Shown: positions 33,751-44,975 of the stretch, piece after piece | Layout of the letters: each line of letters opens with the position of its first letter | How positions within the stretch are numbered: position 1 is the stretch's first letter | Assembly (NCBI GenBank): GCA_015478945.1 | Contig: JABUQX010004465.1 | Coordinates: forward strand, 5,001 to 69,000 | Source of the DNA: Trachelipus rathkii | Taxonomy: Eukaryota > Arthropoda > Malacostraca > Isopoda > Trachelipodidae | Direction of reading: 5' to 3' | Length of the DNA stretch: 64,000 bases | Made by a program: the position numbers and the translations under genes | Notes under the pieces: model-generated | Databases searched by the model: none | What the model was told of the DNA's origin: nothing | What the model saw: the letters and a program-made list of their open reading frames with translations, nothing else

Positions 33751-35886
33751 TGTAATATTCTTCTTGTCTCCTTTTCAGTTACAGCTCATCAGCTTTAAAC
33801 ACTAAAAATTGATTATCTGTTTCTGAAGTATAGTGAATGATTGTTGGAATTACTTATCACAGTATAAACATAAATCTAAAATTTTATGATATATTTTATA
33901 ATGGTCTATTTTTGGATTGAGTTTGTAAGTATAATTTGTGTTTTATTTCTTGCCACCAACTAGGAGAAGCATATTCCCCAGATCTTTCTCACTCCACTCT
34001 CTCATTTATTTTTGGATTCTGTCATCAAGAATCAGTGAACTGCCTCCAAGTGCTCAAGTACCAAAAGTTCCAGTGTCCCAGAGAGAACCTCTGATTTTTC
34101 AGAGGTAATAAGCACAAAAATTTAGATATGTTTAATTATTGCCATTTGGAATAAACAAATTGAAACTTTAGTTCATTAGTTCATCTGTAGACCATTTTGG
34201 GTAGTAGATAGTAATGTGTTTATTCATCTCTCCAGGTTTAAGTTTGGGAGTGGTTTACACTTCAGAAGTTTACGTTTTGGTACTAAGAGGTCAGACCATT
34301 CTTGTTGGAGGGAGATTAAGCTTCTGTATTGTCTTTTTTTTACAACTCACAACTACATCACCAATATGAAGGTGATGTTATAAAGTATAACTCCTGTCTA
34401 TTTACTTAAATATTGTGCAGAAACTTTTGAAACAAATAATAGCACAAAGAACATATCTAAAATAATTAAACGAGAAAAGTTTAATTGCTAGAGAGTTCTA
34501 GTGATCTATTAAATAACCTTGTATATAATATTTCAATCATTTTTTTTATTAGTGATTTAAAAATAAAAATTAAATCTTCTAGTGTAATAAGCATAGTGTG
34601 GAATTCCATAAGGATTTGTTACATGGTTCTAGTTTTTGAATAATAATTAAATAATAGCATAAGTGGATCAGTACTACAGATTCATTGATTCATTGAACTT
34701 TATAAACCCTTTAAATTTAATTTACCCTTTCTTGTTTATAGAATTGCCCCTACATTCTTATTCCCACTAAGTAATAATCTTACTTTTTGTATCATTCCAC
34801 GTATTTTCTATCTATAAGTGAAATTTATTTATCCTTCCCTCTCTCACTTTCTCTCTATAATTGTATTGTATTTAATTTATAATTTCCCTTTCTTTCTCTC
34901 TAAAAATTGTCATTTTTATAATCCCCCGTACTTTCTATCTATAAATTAAATGTACTTATAACTTTCCCTTAAAATTTTAAAATCAATACCGTAAGTAAAC
35001 CATTACTTAAAAAGAAAAAAAAATTTGAATCGGTGGTATATACCTGGAGTCGGAGCCAGCCAGAAATAGGGAATAAACATAAGCTAAAATAAAAATTAAT
35101 CTGAATCCGAGTCATCGTTAATTATCGAAAAAATTAAATCTGAATCCGAGTCGTAACGGTTAACACGAATAGAAATGTATATGCACAACGGAATTAAATC
35201 GAGTGCACTTGCGCGCGGCGCGAAATAAATTGAATATGGAGTCGATAAAAACACTAATTGGAGTCATAAAATATTCCCACATAAATAAAACATTAATATA
35301 AACTCTTGTTTGAAGTAAAGAATTACCCTTTTATAACATTTACTGTATTGTACCTTGCCCCTTTGATAGAATTCCATTTTTTGTTATTAGTTGTTATTTG
35401 TAGTTCTTTGTAAAAACAGTCCTAAATATATACATAAGGATTAACAGACTATCTTTTCCCCACTATTTTTATAAAACCAATAATCCTGCAAGGTGTATTA
35501 AGGTTTAAAGGTCAACGAATATAGAAGGTAATACATCATCTATTTTTTTCATAATTACTTCCTTTCTGTGCTTAAAAACATTTTTCTTAATCCTAAATTT
35601 TTTTTGCATATACTCACATGACTCGAAGTTTTATTTGAATAAAGTGTGGAGGAAGAAACTAATAAACCATCAGGTTATTCAGAAGGCGGCAGACGGTGTT
35701 GGTAGTTCTCTTAGGAGCTGTTAAGAAAACGCATACGGAGAAGAGTCAAATTGCCTTGGTTATTGTGAGTTTATTTCTTTTATATCATTTTGTTTGTTTA
35801 CTTTGTTTCTTTTCATTATATATTGTTATTATTATTCTCTTTCTTTGATCATCATCACTCTATCAACAAAAAATCCATTGAATTTA
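33751..35886 (+). repeat. Possible 5' LTR of element E
   Basis: Its right end is fixed by the primer site at 35887. The left end is inferred from TGTAATATTC at the edge of the AT tract, which resembles the TGTAATGTAATATC start of the element D LTR. No second copy was found in the window, so extent and identity are tentative. The stretch has no coding potential. Confidence 0.35.
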
Positions 35887-35904
35887 TGGTAGCAGAGCGT
35901 AGTT
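35887..35904 (+). other. Element E primer binding site
   Basis: TGGTAGCAGAGCGTAGTT, identical to the site of element D (minus strand, 58992-59009). It starts with the TGG expected for pairing with a tRNA CCA end. I cannot name the tRNA. Confidence 0.75.
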
Positions 35905-36172
35905 CTCTATTTCTTTGAGAAGCTGCCTATTACGTGTCTGCTGCCTTTCCTTCTTTTTCTTCCTTTCTTTCTATTTCGTTCAAAAATTTGTCTGAAATCG
36001 CCTCATATCTTGAGTTTTTGTTTTTGTAACTCTAAAATCTGACATCTCTTCTAAATATACAAACACACTAATTAGGAATACGATTCTTTTTAGATACTTG
36101 GATACTTCAATTGCCTTTCACATTCAATCAATTCAGTTACCCTCCATTCCCCTTACATAAAGTATACGAAAT

Positions 36173-37969
36173 ATGGCCGAAAACAAGGACTTAATGGCGA
36201 ACGGCGCGCGAGACGAGACGAAAATTGCGGTCGAGGAATTTCAATTACCTACGTTCACCACCTCGGATTCATCAAGTTTGATGGCTAACCAACCAACGAA
36301 CTTGATGACATCTGAAAATGTCGTCCCTATACCATCCCCATTCGAAATTGCTGAGTCTTCGGCGGTGTTGAACGCAAGTCCAACACACTCGATAGGTTCA
36401 GTACCCTCCTCGTTTACGACGTCTCCCCTAGTAATGGTAACAGTGTCTACATTGAACTTGCCAGGAAGCGTTTCTGTAGCACGTCCATATTTTGGTGGTG
36501 TGCAGCCTGGGCTAAATGTGTATCAACAGCCTATTCCGTCCGCTTCATTTGTACCCTATCAGCAAATTCCATTGTCTGTGGGAAATTTTCAACACCAACT
36601 ACCTATACAAAGTCCACCGTCACAAGAACAAGAAAACAATGTGTTGCTGCTGAAAATCTTGGAGCAAAACCAACGAACCTTAGATACTATTACGCAAATG
36701 ATGAGGGATCAACACCAGCAAAAATCAAAGAAAATGATTCCTGTCGGCAAGTATTGTCTGGAGAATGGAGAACCTCTCCCACAATTCCTGAGTAGGTTTG
36801 AGGAATATGCCCTGGCGACCTATCCGAGCTACCCTATTGACGGTTGGCGGACATATTTGGGATTGCATCTGGAGGGAGCTATTAAGCAAGTTTACGACAT
36901 ACTGATGAAATCGAATGCAAGCTATGCAATTATAAAGAAAGAATTAATGGATTGGTTTGGGGAACACCTGAAGAAAAAAACAAAATGTGACTTAAGCTCT
37001 TTTACTGATGCTCAAATATTATCAACTGAAACTATACCACTCTATGCCTTGCAGTTGCTGGGATTGGCAGAAAAAGCCTTTCCAGGATCAGATTGGAGTT
37101 CTATGAAGGTTGTAAGAGAAAAACTAATAAAAAGCCTACCTCAATCTGTACAAGATCAAGTAAATGCTCTTACGGTAGTTTGTGAGTTGACCTTAGGAGG
37201 CGTTAGCCTTTCTTGGGAAGGTTTAGTCAAGTTAATAGACGATAATTACACTCGAAAACAAGTAGCCGATAAAACAAACAATGGATCACTGACTCTACCA
37301 AACAATATAAACAATAAACTTCCCCTGACTACTCAACCGGAGGTTATAGACTTAACACCGGTGGTACCTTCTACTTCTCAGCAATCATTACGATATACGG
37401 TTCCACTATCGGTTGGGCCTGTTTGGCCTTTTCCTGCATTGACCTACCCAGGATATACTGTACCCAGCGGTGAGTCTCAATTTCCTCAACCTTCTGAGAG
37501 TTTTTCGCGATACTCTGGGCTGAGTAACCCAACCTATGTGCAAAATCTGTCACAATTTGCTCAACCACCTGGAGTTCATTCTTCTAATTATCCTCCTGGA
37601 AATCAACAAAATGCAAATTCACAAGAAAAAGGTAAGAATTCCCAGAGTAATCCTCGAACACCAGGTTCCCCTCAAAGATGTAACTATTGCAAGAAGCCAG
37701 GCCATGGTGTACGAGATTGTCAACTAAGACCGCAGTGTCAGTTTTGCGGAAAACGAGGACATATGGTGGACGATTGTTGTGTATCAAAAAATAAATGTAT
37801 ACGTTGTGAGGCAAATGGACATGTCGTGCAGGACTGCCCTCAACGAAGTCAGAAAACACCACAGGAATCAGAAAACCAAGAATGTCCTGTTTGTCATCAG
37901 GATGGTCATTTGGGAATTGACTGTCCGCAGTTGTTATCAGATAATATACCCAAACGAAGGGGAAACTAG
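36173..37969 (+). CDS. Element E Gag with four CCHC knuckles, intact
   Basis: An open frame of 598 codons starting at ATG 36173 (MAENKDLMANGARDET). The N-terminal ~190 residues are Ser/Thr/Pro-rich and probably disordered. The capsid-like core follows: KMIPVGKYCLENGEPLPQFL, WRTYLGLHLEGAIKQVYDIL, IPLYALQLLGLAEKAFPG and LIKSLPQSVQDQVNAL, closely matching element D. A Pro/Gln-rich linker leads to four knuckles: CNYCKKPGHGVRDC, CQFCGKRGHMVDDC, CIRCEANGHVVQDC and CPVCHQDGHLGIDC. The frame ends in GGGAAAC followed directly by TAG. It binds and packages RNA. An intact gag without pol could be expressed and act in trans or interfere, but that is inference. Confidence 0.93.
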   Translation: MAENKDLMANGARDETKIAVEEFQLPTFTTSDSSSLMANQPTNLMTSENVVPIPSPFEIAESSAVLNASPTHSIGSVPSSFTTSPLVMVTVSTLNLPGSVSVARPYFGGVQPGLNVYQQPIPSASFVPYQQIPLSVGNFQHQLPIQSPPSQEQENNVLLLKILEQNQRTLDTITQMMRDQHQQKSKKMIPVGKYCLENGEPLPQFLSRFEEYALATYPSYPIDGWRTYLGLHLEGAIKQVYDILMKSNASYAIIKKELMDWFGEHLKKKTKCDLSSFTDAQILSTETIPLYALQLLGLAEKAFPGSDWSSMKVVREKLIKSLPQSVQDQVNALTVVCELTLGGVSLSWEGLVKLIDDNYTRKQVADKTNNGSLTLPNNINNKLPLTTQPEVIDLTPVVPSTSQQSLRYTVPLSVGPVWPFPALTYPGYTVPSGESQFPQPSESFSRYSGLSNPTYVQNLSQFAQPPGVHSSNYPPGNQQNANSQEKGKNSQSNPRTPGSPQRCNYCKKPGHGVRDCQLRPQCQFCGKRGHMVDDCCVSKNKCIRCEANGHVVQDCPQRSQKTPQESENQECPVCHQDGHLGIDCPQLLSDNIPKRRGN

Positions 37970-38002
37970 AGTGCTCTGTGGTCAGTGGCCCACCCACAGA
38001 GC
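37960..38002 (+). promoter_or_regulatory. -1 ribosomal frameshift signal, gag-pol junction of E
   Basis: Slippery heptamer GGGAAAC at 37960-37966 in the correct phase (G GGA AAC), immediately followed by the gag TAG. After a 6-nt spacer comes the stem GCTCTGTGG (37973-37981), a 12-nt loop and CCACAGAGC (37994-38002), nine perfect pairs. Slipping back one base enters a frame that reads similarly to the start of element D pol (SVV and PTEP in both). Confidence 0.88.
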
Positions 38003-38390
38003 CTAAAGTAGAACATCCGACTGTATCTTTGCCCTTGGATAGTCCGTGTGAACCTATAACTATGGTATCTATGAGTCCTAAACCTCAGCGCCAAAGACAA
38101 AGAGACAAATCAAAGAATGACCACGGTAATTGAAGGGTCACAGTTTCTGGTTCGAAATGACAATGTAAATATAACTGAACCAATGCCTAAATTGGAATGG
38201 AGTGTGGTACCTTCCTCACCGCCTTTTAATGAATTAATAAATACCTCCAGTGAAAATGTAGGATCACAAAATGAGATGGAAATTACTCCATTTCCCTCTA
38301 TTGTTACAAATACTTCAAATATGAAATCTCCAAATCAAACTGAGGAACAAACCTCACTCCAAAACCCCTATTTATCTCATACCATACATA
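37970..38390 (+). pseudogene. Element E pol start (truncated)
   Basis: The -1 frame gives about 57 codons beginning GKLECSVV, then stops at 38131-38133. Another frame continues from 38117 (MTTVIEGSQFLV) with Ser/Thr/Asn-rich sequence like the pre-protease linker of D. The protease DTG is never reached. The last part of the 38117-38587 ORF differs in composition and lies in the following block. Confidence 0.6.
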
Positions 38391-40800
38391 CCCTCTTTGC
38401 AGAAAAGGAACCCCTATTCATCCTCTGGCCACTTCCAGATGAACCCCAAGAAACCGTTCTTGCACTCACGCTCGCCACGTCCCTTCTGACAACACCCCTC
38501 ATGCACTATTCGGTTCGCTACCGCCACTATGATTCGGACAATCTCCAACACCTGTTGTCTTCTCACTTGCCCGACCCTCCTGCTTAACCCCTTTGGCAGT
38601 CCAAACCTGGATCGGCTCAGCCAGCAATTGTCCCTTTTCTGATACTTAACCCTTATACACATTTTCCGTTTTCACCTCCTGGGTCATATTTCCCCAACAA
38701 CACTCTACCTTTAAACTCTTCACCACTTGCACATGTTCAGAGATTGCTTCGGCCATCCGAGCCAACGAATAATCGATATGCGACCACCTCTCTTCCCGCT
38801 TGTTTTCATCAAACACCAGCGCCATCTTCAGACTCTCATATACCTAATGTCACTTGGGCTTTCACCTCCTTCTGCTCAATTTCACGAGCTAGCTCCGTCA
38901 ACCCTAAACCCCTCCACGGCTTCTCCACTTGCGAAGCCACGTCGCTCAGTTCGGTCACGTCCGGATCATCATCTGGATCCGTTACCTGAGTGGCCGCTTC
39001 CCTTTGCTCAACCGGCTCCCGATCTTCCTCCATGGTTGACGCCTGAACACTCACGTCCCTTTGCTTAGTCAAGTCTGGACCATCGTTCGGGTCAGTTATC
39101 TGAGTACTTGCTTCCCTCCGCTCAATCGTCCCCCAACCCCCCTCCATGATTGAAGCCTGAACACTCACTTCCCTTTGTTCAACCTTTTTCAAACCCTCCT
39201 TCATGGTCAACACCTGAACACTCGCCTCCTCCTGCTCAACATCCTGGACCATAATGTCCGAAACCCAACTCACCTGCCTAATCGTCGACTGGACTCCCCC
39301 TAGTCTTTTAATAGTTCCCCCATCTACTCATTATTCTCTATATCTCGCTCAACCCTTACACCAACCACATTCAATTTGCGATTGATATCCCCCAAATTGA
39401 CCAGCTCGATCCTTCTCTTATTCAGCAACTTCCACAACCCATTCATCACTGTTTACAACGTCTCAGCGACCTGAGAAGGCATTCCGGAATACCAAGCAAA
39501 CCTATTCCCCTGAGTCGCACATACCCTTCCCGCCATCACGACTTAACAGACACAGCCACGTCCAACACCGACTCACACCGCGACGTGCGCCAACAAAGCA
39601 ACAATCCCGCAAAGGATGCCAGAAAATTGTACTATGTCGCGAATTTGACACAGCACAACCTCGCAGCTGCAACGGATGACGAGGCGGAGCGTTTCTAAGC
39701 CTCCCGTCAACTGGTTTGGTGAAGCACCGAACGTTACACTCGCCATCCGCTACAACTATCACTGGGTTCGATCCCTTCTGAAGCCAATCCTTGTCAGAAA
39801 ACCCTGTTCCCGCCATCTCCCGTTTTCCCCGACTATGTCCTTTGCTTGAGTGAAGCGAAGGGTGGATTTTTTTCCTACCCTGATTCCCCAAGATATCGTG
39901 GGTTTATGCGTGCTCCGGCTCCCGTGAAGAGTGGACTTTTGTCCCGCTCCGACTCCGTCAACCGCGCCTGTTTCCCTGGGCAAGGGCAACTTCCTGGGAG
40001 TGCTCCCCGCAGCGTAATTGCCGGGGCTGAACTCAACTGACTCAGTATAGCCGCCCGTTCCTCCTTGGTCTTCTGGCTGTAAAGCTAGACGCTCCTTGTT
40101 GAAGCCAGTACCACCTCTTTTTTAAACAGACTTCGACACTACCGGGAACAAAATAAGACGCCAACTCAATTTTTCAATTTATAATTTAAACTTAAGACAA
40201 TAAGCTAATTTTGCAATGATTCACTATTAACGAAAAAAGATAAACAAGGTAACAAGCAAGGAAGGAGATGGGAGTGCCAGCGATAACCCTGCAATGTCCC
40301 CCCAAGGCGCCTCCAATTCCCTTGGTCCATGACTCACTGCGTTGTTGGCGGGTTCCTTTATTAATGTAGGGTTTCACTATAACTCTGTTGCTTTCTTGTT
40401 GCCCAGTTATGGGAAGAATTGGGAGGCATTCCCAATTCTGTGGGCAAGTTCCACAGAAGTTAAGCACGAACTGCACACACTCGTTCTTCACAATAATTAA
40501 GATGAATCCCAAAATGGCTCTTCCAGCTCGCAAATTAGTTTTCAAGATCCCAAATTGGTTCCACCTGCAAGCAAACACAAACACACATTAAAACCCCATT
40601 CCCTAACCTACTCTAAACATAACGCATTTGCCAGATCTAACTTACCCAGAGGAGTGGAACCTTGGTTTCTTTTCGGCTCTTCTTTTTCTTTATCTTTCTA
40701 AGAGCTCATGGCCTCACGACTCAATAAATCATTTCCCTCGCTTCATGACTCATTAAATAATTTTAAACTATCCTAGACTTTAAATTTAAGGGAAGAAACA
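38391..40800 (-). pseudogene. GC-richer block with decayed repeat-bearing coding region
   Basis: This block is clearly richer in G+C than its surroundings. On the minus strand, the frame 39273-38836 (MSWVSDIMVQDVEQEE) contains a ~43-residue repeat built from QREVSVQAS and REASTQxTDPxDGPDL units. Upstream frames (from about 39480, MPSQVAETL) and downstream ones (to about 38660, RMAEAISEHVQVVKSL) give helical coiled-coil-like sequence, broken by stops. The unit could be the Gag of another LTR element or a host pseudogene. I do not recognise it. The part 39500-40800 has no clear coding signal. Confidence 0.4.
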
Positions 40801-40827
40801 AAAACATGAAATAATGGATAAATATCC

Positions 40828-40987
<160 letters not shown>

Positions 40988-41242
40988 TCTTGAGCATCAA
41001 ATTCCCCACAATATTATTTATTAGAATAAATATATATCATCATCTACCTTTTTTCCCCCAAGACTGGGGGTAAGGTGCGTGCAATGCACAGGAAACAAAA
41101 GTAGTAGAAGAATATGACACAAGTCGAAAAAAAAGCCCAGCCTTACCGCTCCCTCAATACCTATTAGTGAGTACTCGTTGCAGTTAGAAAATCCGCCCTA
41201 GAGCTTCACGGGACCGCGACTGACCCTCACTATGGCATATCG

Positions 41243-41510
41243 TCAAGTGTAGGGTTCATCCCCTGACCCAGGTGGGCCACAACCATGCCCCCTCACAAAA
41301 TCCTGCCATTCACTCCTATTATGAACTTTTATTCTCGCCTCTGCCAAACTCTTATTTCTCTCCTTCAAGCATTCGTTTACTGACTCAATCCACTTTTTCT
41401 TCGATCTCCCAGCCGGTTGGTTTTCAACACACTCGCCACTATACATCTGCTTAACCAACCGACTATCATTCATCCTTTCCACATGACCAAACCATCTCAA
41501 TATCCTTAAA
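41243..41510 (-). pseudogene. Non-LTR (LINE) 3' end fragment
   Basis: The minus-strand frame reads MRWFGHVERMNDSRLVKQMY, then AGRSKKKWIESVNECLKERN and AEARIKVHNRSEWQDFV. This is the well-known C-terminal region after the reverse transcriptase in many LINE ORF2 proteins (RWxGHVxRM, GRxxxxWxxxV, DRxxWR). The fragment is 5'-truncated on both sides of these motifs. It cannot be active alone. Confidence 0.85.
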
Positions 41511-42374
41511 TAAATAAATACATAAATATATATAATGAAATATTAATTATTCCTCAGAGAATTATTAAGAAAACTGTAATCTTTATTTTTATTCAAAATT
41601 TTGTTTACATTCTTTAATTCAACTACTATATGTTATCCATTGACATTTGAATTGTATCCCTCCGCCTCAGCTGTGATTATTTAACACTGTCATCTGCAAT
41701 AAATCATTTTAGTAGAACAGTTGGCATGGTGTTATCAACATGTATTTATACAGTGTGGTCAATATTTTAATCTTAGTTTTTGTGAAATTGTTATTAATAA
41801 TATTCTTTTTTTCCCAGCTTTGACTTCACCCTGTTACTTCATGTTGAATTGATGTTAATTGTTATTATTGTTGTATTTTGTTAGTTTAATGACTGTTTGT
41901 GTTAACTTTGATAAAGTTGCTATTCTGCTAATATATGATAACATGTTTAATATTACAACTTATTTATTACAAAGAAATCTAACAATAAAACAATTGACTG
42001 TTCGCCATAAGAAGTAAGAAATTATTTTTATATATTTTTGCAAATATTACAAGTAATCCATTCTTTGCGAATGGAAAATCATAACATTTCTGAATGTAAA
42101 TAAACTATATTTTCATATAAAGTGATTGCCTTCATCATCTTAGTATTAGATCGCTTATCTGAATGAATACTTAAAAGAATCTGCAAACATTAAAACCAGG
42201 TCAGGGGGGCCCCAATTGGGAAAAGGATTTTGGATATGAGTCTTGGATTTTAAATGGATCTTGATCTATGATGTTTCTTCATTACAACCAATTCTCAACT
42301 TTTCACTCTTCTTCTTTAAAAACTTAAAATAGAAAAAGATCAAAGGTTGTGTGTCCAAAGCATGTTCAGAAAAA
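41511..42374. other. Intergenic, no gene seen
   Basis: AT-rich DNA with no coding or element signal. Confidence 0.6.
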
Positions 42375-42432
42375 GACCCAAATATAATATATATATACCG
42401 TATATATATATATATACCGTATTATATATTAG

Positions 42433-42516
<84 letters not shown>

Positions 42517-42517
42517 A

Positions 42518-42594
<77 letters not shown>

Positions 42595-42625
42595 TATATA
42601 TAATAATGTACCACAATTTATATAT

Positions 42626-42671
<46 letters not shown>

Positions 42672-42840
42672 CATATATTATATATATATCGGTTATATAT
42701 AATATATAATATATATATATATATTATATATATATATATTATATATATTATATATATATACGGTAATATAATATAATTTATTATATAATATAATATATAT
42801 TATATTATAATATAATAATATAAATATATATATTATATAT
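42375..42840. repeat. (AT)n microsatellite with ACCGTA interruptions
   Basis: AT repeat with recurring TACCGTA or its complement TACGGTA (about 42396, 42416, 42760). Confidence 0.95.
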
Positions 42841-43505
42841 TTTTTTTTTACCTTTGTTCTTTACCAGGCTTACTAGGGTGATTTTGTGGAAAGTAGTACC
42901 CAAAGCATGTAAAAAGTATGAAAAAGGGTATTTTTTGCCCAGCCACTGCATAAAAAGTATCAAGACTTTGTAGCAGATAGTAAAATTAGGCAGTGGAGAT
43001 AGTGCCTTTTGTGGCAAGAAAAGAAAGTGTAAAGTGAATGTTGATGTAATGTTTTTAATGATTTAAACGTCTTACGTTTGGATTATAGCTACTGAAACAT
43101 ATCTGTCTTTTATGGTGTGTTTTTTGACTTAAAATATAAATATAGTATCTTTAACAATTCTTTGTATATTTATTAAAATGTATTGCATTGTTAAAGTTAT
43201 TTATTAAATGTGTAACTTAAGTTATTGTCCATCTTTCAAAACTGAAAAAGAAGATAACTGTAAAGTTGTAATTCAAATCAGCGGGTATTTATGGAAATAG
43301 ATGTAGAATTGCAATTTGGCATATTAAGTTTTAAAGAAGGTATTAAAATAAAAAAATAAATAAATATGCACCTCTCCCAATGACAACAAAGATTTGCATC
43401 TTTAATAAGTAAGTTACTATAACTAGGGTAAAATATTGCCCTTTTTGCATTGTTATTTTTTATAGGCTATTAAAAACCGTTTAGCTCTTTATTAATAAAT
43501 TGAAC
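42841..43505. other. Intergenic, no gene seen
   Basis: AT-rich, no coding signal. Confidence 0.6.
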
Positions 43506-43585
43506 TTATATATATATATTATATTATATATAATATATAGATATATATATAGATATATATAATATAATATATATATATAATAATA

Positions 43586-43616
<31 letters not shown>

Positions 43617-43640
43617 ATATAATAATTATATAGTATATCT
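43506..43640. repeat. (AT)n microsatellite
   Basis: Short AT tract left of the first tRNA-like repeat. Confidence 0.93.
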
Positions 43641-43647
43641 TTAAATA

Positions 43648-43840
43648 AAGAACATATAGTGGGAAGGTATAGAATTACTGCCTTCTCCAGGATTGAACCA
43701 TTGTGTGTTGTGACTGAGGACAATATACTCGATGCTTTACTACTGATCTATCCCTCAACCCAAAAAAGTTAGGTTCAAGAACAGTTTTAAAGCAATCGAG
43801 CTCCCTTCAAGGTGACATCACCAGGTGTTCAGATAGTCCT
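43648..43840 (-). repeat. tRNA-related SINE-like repeat, copy 1
   Basis: On the minus strand a D-arm-like GATAGATCAGTAGTAAAGCA (A box) is followed by GGTTCAATCC (plus 43690-43699, a match to the pol III B box) at tRNA spacing. The unit continues on both sides with sequence shared by copies 2 and 3 (ACAGTTTTAAAGCAATCGAG; GGGAAGGTA-AGAATTACTGCC). Confidence 0.8.
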
Positions 43841-43918
43841 ATCCCTCGTTCTTAATAATTTGTAGGTGTTAAATATTGCATAAACCCAATTTTATTATTT
43901 AGAAGTGAATCATTCTTA

Positions 43919-44100
43919 ATATATAAGTGGGAAGGTAAAGAATTACTGCCTTCTCCGAAATTGAACCACCGCATGTTGCGACTGAGGACAATATACTCGA
44001 TGCTTTACCACTGAGCTATCCCCCAAACCAAAAAAGTTGGGTTCAAGAACAGTTTTAAAGCAATCGAGCTCCCTTCAAGGCAACATCAACAGGTGTCCAG
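43919..44100 (-). repeat. tRNA-related SINE-like repeat, copy 2
   Basis: Same unit as copy 1 with a better A box (minus strand GATAGCTCAGTGGTAAAGCA). The B box region is GGTTCAATTT, degenerate at the end. It abuts copy 3 in opposite orientation. Confidence 0.85.
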
Positions 44101-44255
44101 ATTGCTTTAAAACTGTTCTTGAACCCAACATTTTTGGGGTTGGGGGATAACTCAGTGGTAAAGCATTGAGTATATTGTCCTCAGTCGCAACATGCGATGG
44201 TTAAATCCCAGAGAAGGCAGTAATTCTTTACCTTCCCACTATATGTTCTTTGTTT
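44101..44255 (+). repeat. tRNA-related SINE-like repeat, copy 3
   Basis: Plus-strand copy: GGGGGATAACTCAGTGGTAA (A box with one change), then GGTTAAATCC as a degenerate B box. With copy 2 it makes an inverted repeat of about 150 bp per arm. The acceptor ends do not pair, so it is not a functional tRNA gene. Confidence 0.85.
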
Positions 44256-44274
44256 AATATGTGATTATGCAATA

Positions 44275-44324
44275 TTTAATATATATATTATATATATATA
44301 TATATATTATATATATATATATAA

Positions 44325-44370
<46 letters not shown>

Positions 44371-44419
44371 TATATATACATATACCGTATATATTATAAT
44401 ATAATACCGTATTTTTTAT

Positions 44420-44506
<87 letters not shown>

Positions 44507-44522
44507 TATTATATATATAACT
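44275..44522. repeat. (AT)n microsatellite with ACCGTA interruptions
   Basis: AT tract with TACCGTA near 44385 and 44405. It is the left flank of the LINE. Confidence 0.95.
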
Positions 44523-44639
44523 TCATGCAGTAGCGGCAAGAATTCACTTATCCATCGACCTTACTATATGTTCAATCGTACTGGCTCCAAGTTAGGTGAA
44601 TTTAACTAAGGTCGACTTAGCAGATCTTTTTTAAAAGCT

Positions 44640-44975
44640 TCCCTTCTCCGGTTTTTATACTAGGTGACTTCAAACCTTCGCCAACCCTTATGGGGTGACT
44701 CTGTCCACTTCATCTAGGTCCAAGATCTTAATAGATCTCCTAACCCCCTTTTCCCTGGGATGCCTTAACACAGGACTCCCAACCTATGAACGTTTAGATA
44801 CACACACTTCTTCTTGTATCGACATTTCCTTTTGCTCCCATTCCCTTATGGATCGTTTTACCTGGTCCCGCTTTGATTATTTATTCGGCAGCGATCACTA
44901 CCCAATAGCATTAAATGAGCTTGCTCTCCAAGCCCAATGCAAAAACCCAACTCCAGCGTGGCTGTCGTTATGATC
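44640..44975 (+). pseudogene. LINE endonuclease C-terminal part
   Basis: Blocks typical of the APE-type endonuclease are visible: a GDF-like start followed by NLRQPLWG, then LNTGLPTYERLD, SSCIDISFCSHSL and FGSDHYPIAL, the SDH motif containing the catalytic His. This enzyme nicks the target DNA. The N-terminal catalytic residues are missing by truncation. Confidence 0.85.

Larger units (their letters stand above)
35887..38390 (+). mobile_element. Element E: Gypsy 5' half, close relative of D
   Basis: Primer site, ~270-nt leader, an intact gag, the gag-pol frameshift signal and about the first 140 codons of pol. Pol then loses frame and similarity near 38390, where GC-richer unrelated DNA begins. 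No protease, RT, RNase H or integrase follows. It is a truncated copy that could still make Gag. Confidence 0.85.

Noticed and set aside
35887..35904. D-arm-like TGGTAGCAGAGC as part of a tRNA gene
   Set aside because: The identical sequence sits exactly at the LTR/leader junction of element D, so a primer binding site is the better reading.
36173..37969. Host CCHC zinc-finger (CNBP-like) gene
   Set aside because: Four knuckles alone could suggest this, but the capsid-like core matches element D Gag and a primer site, leader and frameshift signal surround it.
39766..39778. GGGTTCGATCCC, a perfect pol III B box, suggesting a tRNA or SINE
   Set aside because: No convincing A box or cloverleaf at the proper distance could be built on either strand.
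43919..44255. Genuine tRNA genes
   Set aside because: A- and B-box-like sequences are present, but acceptor ends do not pair and the homology extends well beyond tRNA length on both sides; a tRNA-related repeat explains it better.
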